Part shown: positions 6,454-9,683 of the stretch, one piece after another
Position numbering within the stretch: the stretch's first letter is position 1
How the letters are laid out: each line of letters opens with the position of its first letter
DNA from: Megamonas sp. UBA1796
Lineage (GTDB): Bacteria; Bacillota; Negativicutes; Selenomonadales; Selenomonadaceae
DNA: 9,683 bases
Reading direction: 5' to 3'
NCBI GenBank assembly: GCA_002319795.1
Contig: DCFU01000010.1
Span: 1 to 9,683, forward strand
Made by a program: the position numbers and the translations under genes
The notes under the pieces: generated by a model
Databases searched by the model: none
What the model was told of the DNA's origin: nothing
Seen by the model: the letters and a program-made list of their open reading frames with translations, nothing else

Positions 6454-6705
6454 TTATTTTTTATTTTGTAAATAAAAGCGCACGAGTTCTTCTAACAGCT
6501 CATCACGTTCCAATTGGCGGATTTGCGCACGTGCATCATTATGGCTTGTCACATAAGCCGGATCGCCAGAAAGAAGATAACCTACCAATTGATTCACGGG
6601 GTTATAACCTTTTTCCTCCATAGCCAAACATACCTGATGAATAATGCTGGCCGCTCTATTTTCTTCCGCACCAAAACGGAACATCATAGTTTCATCATTG
6701 ACCAT
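6454..6705 (-). CDS. ireB: IreB family regulatory protein (UPF0297, YrzL-like)
   Basis: An 83-residue protein with the highly conserved UPF0297 block NPVNQLVGYLLSGDPAYVTS (35-54) followed by HNDARAQIR. The N-terminal DET at residues 4-6 corresponds to the region in Enterococcus faecalis IreB that is phosphorylated on threonine by the PASTA kinase IreK; Thr6 is the candidate site here. IreB is a small dimeric protein that negatively affects cephalosporin resistance in enterococci; its molecular action is unknown. The ATG has GGAGG 7 bases upstream. It is the first gene after the asd terminator. In many Firmicutes alaS precedes it; here dapB-asd does instead. Confidence 0.94.
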   Translation of the reverse strand: MVNDETMMFRFGAEENRAASIIHQVCLAMEEKGYNPVNQLVGYLLSGDPAYVTSHNDARAQIRQLERDELLEELVRFYLQNKK

Positions 6706-6750
6706 AACAAGACCTCCTCAAAGCACTTATATTCTATCTTTTTATCTATT

Positions 6751-6759
6751 ATCATACCA
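6751..6759 (-). promoter_or_regulatory. ireB: Possible extended -10 promoter for ireB-ruvX
   Basis: The minus strand has TGG-TATGAT (6751-6759), an extended -10-like element about 46 bases before the ireB start. It lies in an AT-rich stretch between the asd terminator and ireB. No good -35 lies at the right distance; a TTGCAA occurs too close (11-base spacer). A promoter is expected here because the preceding terminator is strong, but the exact site is uncertain. Confidence 0.38.
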
Positions 6760-6788
6760 TATTTAATTTGCAAAGCCCATAGTTTTTC

Positions 6789-6852
6789 AAAAAAACAGAA
6801 ACGATTCCTGTACCATGCCAAATCCATAGATTTAGGATGGTACAGGAATCGT
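6789..6852 (-). terminator. asd: Very long rho-independent terminator after asd
   Basis: Arms 6837-6852 and 6801-6816 pair perfectly over 16 bases. The stem continues inward with CC/GG and AAATC/GATTT separated by single-base bulges, closing on a 4-base loop. On the minus strand the stem is followed by TTCTG and seven T (6789-6795). It lies 21 bases past the asd stop. The roughly 23-pair stem is much longer than usual for a terminator. Confidence 0.93.
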
Positions 6853-6873
6853 CCACCTCTTACTTGTATTCCA

Positions 6874-7905
6874 TCAAAACATATCCTTACGAATCATGTA
6901 TTCAGCAATCTGCAATGCATTGAGAGCAGCACCCTTACGAATCTGATCTCCAACCACCCAGAAATTCAAACCATTCGCAATGGAAAAATCTTTGCGTATA
7001 CGTCCTACTTCAACATCATTTTTTCCGGAAGTGAATAACGGCATGGGATATTCCATCTCATCCGGATTATCTTTAACAATGATACCAGGAAAAGCTGCTA
7101 TCGCTTTTCTTGCAGCATCTACACTAATCTCATCTTCAAATTCCACATTGACAGATTCTGCATGACTGCGATAGACCGGCACACGTACCGTAGTAGCGGT
7201 AATGCGCATGCCCGGATCCGACATGATTTTTTGTGTTTCATTGATCATCTTCATTTCCTCTTTTGTATAAAGATTTTCCTTGAAGATATCAATCTGCGGA
7301 ATCAGATTAAATGCAATCTGATAATGCTTGGCCAGACTGGCTCCTGGTAAAATATTCGCTACTACCTCGTTTCCTTCGACAACGGCCTTAACCTGTTCCT
7401 CAAGCTCAGCCATAGCCTCCTTGCCACCACCAGAAACTGCCTGATAGGTAGATACCACAATACGCTTGATTCGTGAAACATCATAAAGAGGCTTCAAGGC
7501 CATAACCATGATAATAGTGGAACAGTTCGGGTTGGCAATAATACCTTTATGCTGTGCAATTGCCTCCGGATTCACCTCAGGTACAACAAGCGGAACCTCC
7601 GGATCCATACGGAACGCACTGGAATTATCAATTACAACTGCACCTGCCTTTACAGCTGCAGGAGCAAAGACTTTACTGGCTGAACCACCAGCAAAAAGAG
7701 CAATCTGAACATCTTTAAAAGATTCATCGGTTGCTTCTTCCACAGTGTATTCCTTGCCCATAAAAGGAATCACTTTACCCGCCGAACGCTTTGAAGCCAA
7801 AAGTTTCAGCTTGGCAAAAGGAAATTTCCTTTCTTCAATCAGATTTAAAAATTCCTGTCCTACAGCACCCGTAGCCCCAAGAATAGCTACATTATACTTT
7901 TTCAT
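6874..7905 (-). CDS. asd: Aspartate-semialdehyde dehydrogenase
   Basis: A 343-residue enzyme that reduces aspartyl phosphate to aspartate semialdehyde with NADPH, the branch point to diaminopimelate/lysine and to threonine/methionine. The N-terminal nucleotide-binding motif is GATGAVG (10-16), the catalytic cysteine is Cys128 in NPNCSTI, Gln155 lies in STYQAVSGGG, and His248 in RVPVYRSHAE is the acid/base residue. The C-terminal NGLNFWVVGDQIRKGAALNALQIAE is typical. I chose the ATG at 7903-7905, with GGAGGGG 9 bases upstream and MKKYNVAILGATG at the expected N-terminus. A longer start at 7926 adds seven residues that overlap the ribosome binding site. It follows dapB after 34 bases without a terminator, so it is under the same lysine riboswitch. 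Confidence 0.96.
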   Translation of the reverse strand: MKKYNVAILGATGAVGQEFLNLIEERKFPFAKLKLLASKRSAGKVIPFMGKEYTVEEATDESFKDVQIALFAGGSASKVFAPAAVKAGAVVIDNSSAFRMDPEVPLVVPEVNPEAIAQHKGIIANPNCSTIIMVMALKPLYDVSRIKRIVVSTYQAVSGGGKEAMAELEEQVKAVVEGNEVVANILPGASLAKHYQIAFNLIPQIDIFKENLYTKEEMKMINETQKIMSDPGMRITATTVRVPVYRSHAESVNVEFEDEISVDAARKAIAAFPGIIVKDNPDEMEYPMPLFTSGKNDVEVGRIRKDFSIANGLNFWVVGDQIRKGAALNALQIAEYMIRKDMF

Positions 7906-7939
7906 AAAAAATGTCCCCTCCACCATAATGTATTTTACA

Positions 7940-8734
7940 TCAATCTTCTAAAATTTTATCCAGTCCAACTACAAGCCCTGTAAGTGTTCGTACCTTCTTA
8001 CAAGCAAGCACTACGCCCGGCATAAACGACTCCCTACTGATAGAATCATGACGAATAGTCAGTGTTTGCCCAAGTCCGCCAAAAATACACTCCTGATGTG
8101 CTACATATCCCGGCAACCGTACACTATGAATGTGTATACCATCCACTTCAGCGCCTCTGGCACCTGGAATTTTCTCGACTTCATCCGGGTTTCCCTGCTT
8201 CAGCGTCTTTCTGACCTCACGAATCATCTCTACCGTCTGCAATGCTGTTCCTGAAGGAGCATCGAGTTTCTGGTCATGGTGCAGCTCAATGATTTCTACA
8301 TGTGGCATATATTTAGCGGCCTGCCTTGCCATCACCATCATCAGCACTGCACCAATGGCAAAATTTGGTGCAAGGAATGCTGGAACTTTCTGTTCTCTGG
8401 CCAGTTCTGCCAATTTTGCTTTCGCCTCATCTGAAAGCCCTGTAGTCCCGATAACAGGCGAAACCCTTTTTTTTAGAGCTGTGCAGGCATCACCAAAAAC
8501 AACATCGGGGCGCGTAAAATCCACCATAACCTCGGGCTGTGTTGCTTCAATTGCCTTCACTAGATCCGTCTGTACCACTATACCATTCTTTCCCATTCCA
8601 ATAAGCTCTCCCGTATCCGCACCGCCGCGAATATCAACAGCACCAACAAGCTCAAGCTCCGCGTCCTCCGTAACAGCCTTCAACACGGCCTGCCCCATGC
8701 GACCGCAAGCGCCACTTACAAGCACCTTGATCAA
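7940..8734 (-). CDS. dapB: 4-hydroxy-tetrahydrodipicolinate reductase
   Basis: A 264-residue DapB that reduces 4-hydroxy-tetrahydrodipicolinate with NAD(P)H in the diaminopimelate/lysine pathway, needed for peptidoglycan and lysine. The nucleotide-binding GACGRMG is at 8-14, DFT at 72-74, GTTG at 96-99 and APNFAIG at 122-128. The signature ELHHDQKLDAPSGTA is at 150-164, with catalytic His152 and Lys156. I chose TTG at 8732-8734 (MIKVLVSGACG) because GGAGGC lies 7 bases upstream. The longer TTG at 8749 would place the ribosome binding site inside the coding region. It is the first gene of a dapB-asd operon and lies behind a lysine riboswitch with terminator, so expression should fall when lysine is abundant. 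Confidence 0.97.
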   Translation of the reverse strand: MIKVLVSGACGRMGQAVLKAVTEDAELELVGAVDIRGGADTGELIGMGKNGIVVQTDLVKAIEATQPEVMVDFTRPDVVFGDACTALKKRVSPVIGTTGLSDEAKAKLAELAREQKVPAFLAPNFAIGAVLMMVMARQAAKYMPHVEIIELHHDQKLDAPSGTALQTVEMIREVRKTLKQGNPDEVEKIPGARGAEVDGIHIHSVRLPGYVAHQECIFGGLGQTLTIRHDSISRESFMPGVVLACKKVRTLTGLVVGLDKILED

Positions 8735-8757
8735 AATATACGCCTCCAATTTTCCAC

Positions 8758-8791
8758 AAAAAAAGCCAATGAGAATCCATCTCTCATCAGC
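8758..8791 (-). terminator. Riboswitch-controlled terminator (attenuator) before dapB
   Basis: Arms 8782-8791 (GCTGATGAGA) and 8765-8774 (TCTCATTGGC) pair over 10 bases with two G-U around a 7-base loop, followed by seven T (8758-8764) on the minus strand. Its 5' arm contains TGAGA, which can instead pair with TCTCA in the closing P1 strand of the aptamer (8818-8825). Lysine binding, by stabilising P1, would therefore free the terminator: an OFF switch. Confidence 0.88.
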
Positions 8792-8817
8792 TGTATGATA
8801 CCATAGCAGCCTTCAGG

Positions 8818-8978
8818 TGAGATAGCACTCCATCAAAAATGATGACAGTCTGCAGCCTCTTCGGTTGCAGCCCAGCAATGACATCCGGCGTTGTCAAAGC
8901 TTCGGCGTCCATCCTTTCGCTTTCTTCATCACCTGCCAGGCTCCCAAAGCTACTCATATGTCCCGCGCCTCTATTCCA
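8818..8978 (-). promoter_or_regulatory. Lysine riboswitch (L-box) controlling dapB-asd
   Basis: The minus-strand leader carries the L-box elements in order: TAGAGGCGCG then AGTA (about 8952-8974), GGTGATGAAGAAAGCGAAAGG, GACGCCGAAGC, GCCGGA, a CTGCA/TGCAG stem, ACTGTCA, and GGAGTGCTATC at the 3' end (about 8822-8832). P1 forms between TGGAATAG (8971-8978) and CTATCTCA (8818-8825) with one mismatch and one G-U. A P5-like stem CATCA/TGATG sits just before the 3' consensus. The length of about 161 bases is normal for the class. A further small hairpin (about 8789-8811) lies between aptamer and terminator and overlaps the terminator's first bases, a possible anti-terminator part. Recognition is by motif order and position before a lysine-pathway operon. 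Confidence 0.94.
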
Positions 8979-9007
8979 TCCAAACAGGACTGTATTAGAT
9001 TAGATAT

Positions 9008-9037
9008 ATTGTATATCATGTCTACTATAAAAATCAA
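9008..9037 (-). promoter_or_regulatory. dapB: Probable promoter of the riboswitch-dapB-asd unit
   Basis: The minus strand has TTGATT (9032-9037) followed by TATACA (9010-9015, 16-base spacer) or TACAAT (9008-9013, 18-base spacer). A start near 9000 would leave about 22 bases before the aptamer. An alternative is TAGACA with TAATCT 16 bases further on. The region is very AT-rich, so the exact element is uncertain. Confidence 0.45.
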
Positions 9038-9281
9038 TATGTATTTTATAAAAACCACAAAAGTTATTAGTTTATAACATAAATATCATAATTTATATAA
9101 GCATACGGCATAGTTATGTACAATGTTGGCACTTGAAGACCAGTTTCTCGATTTACCATTTGATATAGAATAAACTATACGATCCGTTCAAATGTATCAA
9201 TTACATGCCATTACAGCTGCGGCAGCACATTGACATATTACGCTAAAAATATAAAAAATTCCCACGAAAAAAATCCGTTTA
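9038..9281. other. AT-rich divergent intergenic gap without a recognised gene
   Basis: Between the riboswitch promoter and the promoter of the small plus-strand gene I see no reading frame with a convincing ribosome binding site and no recognised RNA. Items present are an isolated perfect TTGACA on the plus strand (9230-9235) without a well-spaced -10 (TATAAA follows after only 14 bases). There is also a short inverted repeat ATGTA-TCAAT-TACAT near 9192-9206 that could be an operator, but nothing ties it to a regulator. Confidence 0.5.
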
Positions 9282-9290
9282 TGATATAAT
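9282..9290 (+). promoter_or_regulatory. Extended -10 promoter of the small plus-strand gene
   Basis: TGATATAAT on the plus strand is a perfect TGnTATAAT extended -10. There is no -35-like hexamer 17 bases upstream, as is common for extended -10 promoters. Transcription would start near 9297, about 30 bases before the TTG start of the small gene and just past the upstream ATG at 9295. Confidence 0.65.
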
Positions 9291-9327
9291 ATTTATGTAT
9301 TACAGACTTGGAAAAGAGGTGATTCCA

Positions 9328-9552
9328 TTGACCGAACAGGATTTGGATAAATTAATCCATGACAAAATTTCTGAAGAAGTTCATAAGCTTCCGCCACAGC
9401 ATAATTTCCCTATCAGCTATAACGGAAGAGGTGTTTGTAACGGCGGCGCGCTTTATGCCAAAGCCCTCGAAGATGCTCTTACGGTTGTTGAGAGTTCTAC
9501 AAAGGCCATTCTTAAAACAGTCCTCGAAAGCAAAGGGTTGCTTGACAAATAA
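9328..9552 (+). CDS. Small uncharacterised protein (74 residues)
   Basis: I do not recognise this protein. The TTG at 9328-9330 is preceded by AGAGGTGA 5 bases upstream. A longer frame from ATG 9295 would start at or before the predicted transcription start and lacks a ribosome binding site. The product, MTEQDLDKLIHDKISEEVHK onward, is predicted mostly helical: a charged helix (1-20), a middle segment with PPQ and YNGRGVCNGG (22-40, single Cys37), then a long amphipathic helix (41-72). No signal peptide or transmembrane segment is apparent, so a soluble cytosolic protein is likely. It is the only plus-strand gene in the window, with its own extended -10 promoter and a terminator, so it forms a one-gene transcript. 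Translation signals, codon use and terminator together make it a real gene; function is unknown. Confidence 0.72.
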   Translation: MTEQDLDKLIHDKISEEVHKLPPQHNFPISYNGRGVCNGGALYAKALEDALTVVESSTKAILKTVLESKGLLDK

Positions 9553-9603
9553 GCACGATCCAAAAAGGGGCTGGGAAATGACTCCCCTGTAAACACAAAT
9601 AAA

Positions 9604-9640
9604 GATCACTGACTCGAAAGAGCCGGTGATCCTTATTTTG
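9604..9640 (+). terminator. Terminator after the small gene, possibly bidirectional
   Basis: Arms 9604-9615 and 9620-9631 pair over 12 positions with one mismatch and one G-U, around a GAAA tetraloop. CTTATTTTG follows on the plus strand. On the minus strand the stem is followed by TTTATTTG, so it could also stop transcription arriving from the right. It lies about 50 bases past the stop codon of the small gene. The last 43 bases of the window show no further gene. Confidence 0.82.
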
Positions 9641-9683
9641 TTGTAAAATTTTACGTAACTAATGATAAAATCAACCAATAATT

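Noticed and set aside
6801..6852. Long perfect hairpin considered as an insertion-element end or miniature transposon
   Set aside because: No transposase, no target-site duplication that I can see, and a T-run at the right place for an asd terminator.
8130..8798. Plus-strand open frame (222 codons) opposite dapB
   Set aside because: Antisense to a gene with full DapB motifs; Ser/Ala/Pro-rich composition typical of a complement frame, and it runs into the riboswitch terminator.
9643..9654. Perfect palindrome GTAAAATTTTAC near the right end, considered as an operator
   Set aside because: It lies downstream of the terminator T-rich tail in AT-rich sequence, and no gene start is visible beside it, so chance is a sufficient explanation.

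Overview
The window reads as the chromosome of a low-to-moderate-GC member of the Firmicutes. Three things point there: strong GGAGG-type ribosome binding sites before almost every gene, gene neighbourhoods matching the Bacillus subtilis yrzL-yrrK-yrzB-yrrL-yrrM-yrrO block and its yqhS-yqhT-efp block, and a lysine (L-box) riboswitch. A Negativicutes relative (Selenomonas/Megasphaera-like) is my best guess, but that is inference from gene order and general look. No sporulation or outer-membrane gene is present to settle it. There are no mobile elements, CRISPR arrays, tRNA or rRNA genes inside the window; this is mostly a core-genome region.

Almost everything is transcribed leftwards (minus strand). 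From right to left: (1) a promoter and lysine riboswitch with terminator control dapB-asd, two steps of lysine/diaminopimelate synthesis, ending in a very long hairpin terminator. (2) ireB-ruvX, followed by a DUF1292 gene that also has its own promoter and ends at a clear terminator. (3) A new promoter directly behind that terminator starts a tightly packed seven-gene unit: mltG, trmR-like methyltransferase, trhP-like U32 protein, acylphosphatase, aroQ, Xaa-Pro aminopeptidase, efp. It ends at a hairpin. (4) At the left edge a strong promoter fires out of the window into a leader without an obvious start codon.

On the right, a small plus-strand gene for an unrecognised 74-residue protein has its own extended -10 promoter and terminator. 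It is divergent from the riboswitch unit across a roughly 250-base AT-rich gap with no gene that I can see.

The most interesting functional reading is of the seven-gene unit. TrhP-type U32 proteins make 5-hydroxyuridine at the tRNA wobble position in a prephenate-dependent way, and TrmR methylates that base to 5-methoxyuridine. Here both are packed with a shikimate-pathway gene (aroQ), which lies on the route to prephenate, and with elongation factor P. This could couple aromatic precursor supply to decoding capacity. Several gene starts had to be moved from the longest reading frame: mltG, dapB, aroQ and the small plus-strand gene appear to use TTG, and DUF1292 uses GTG.
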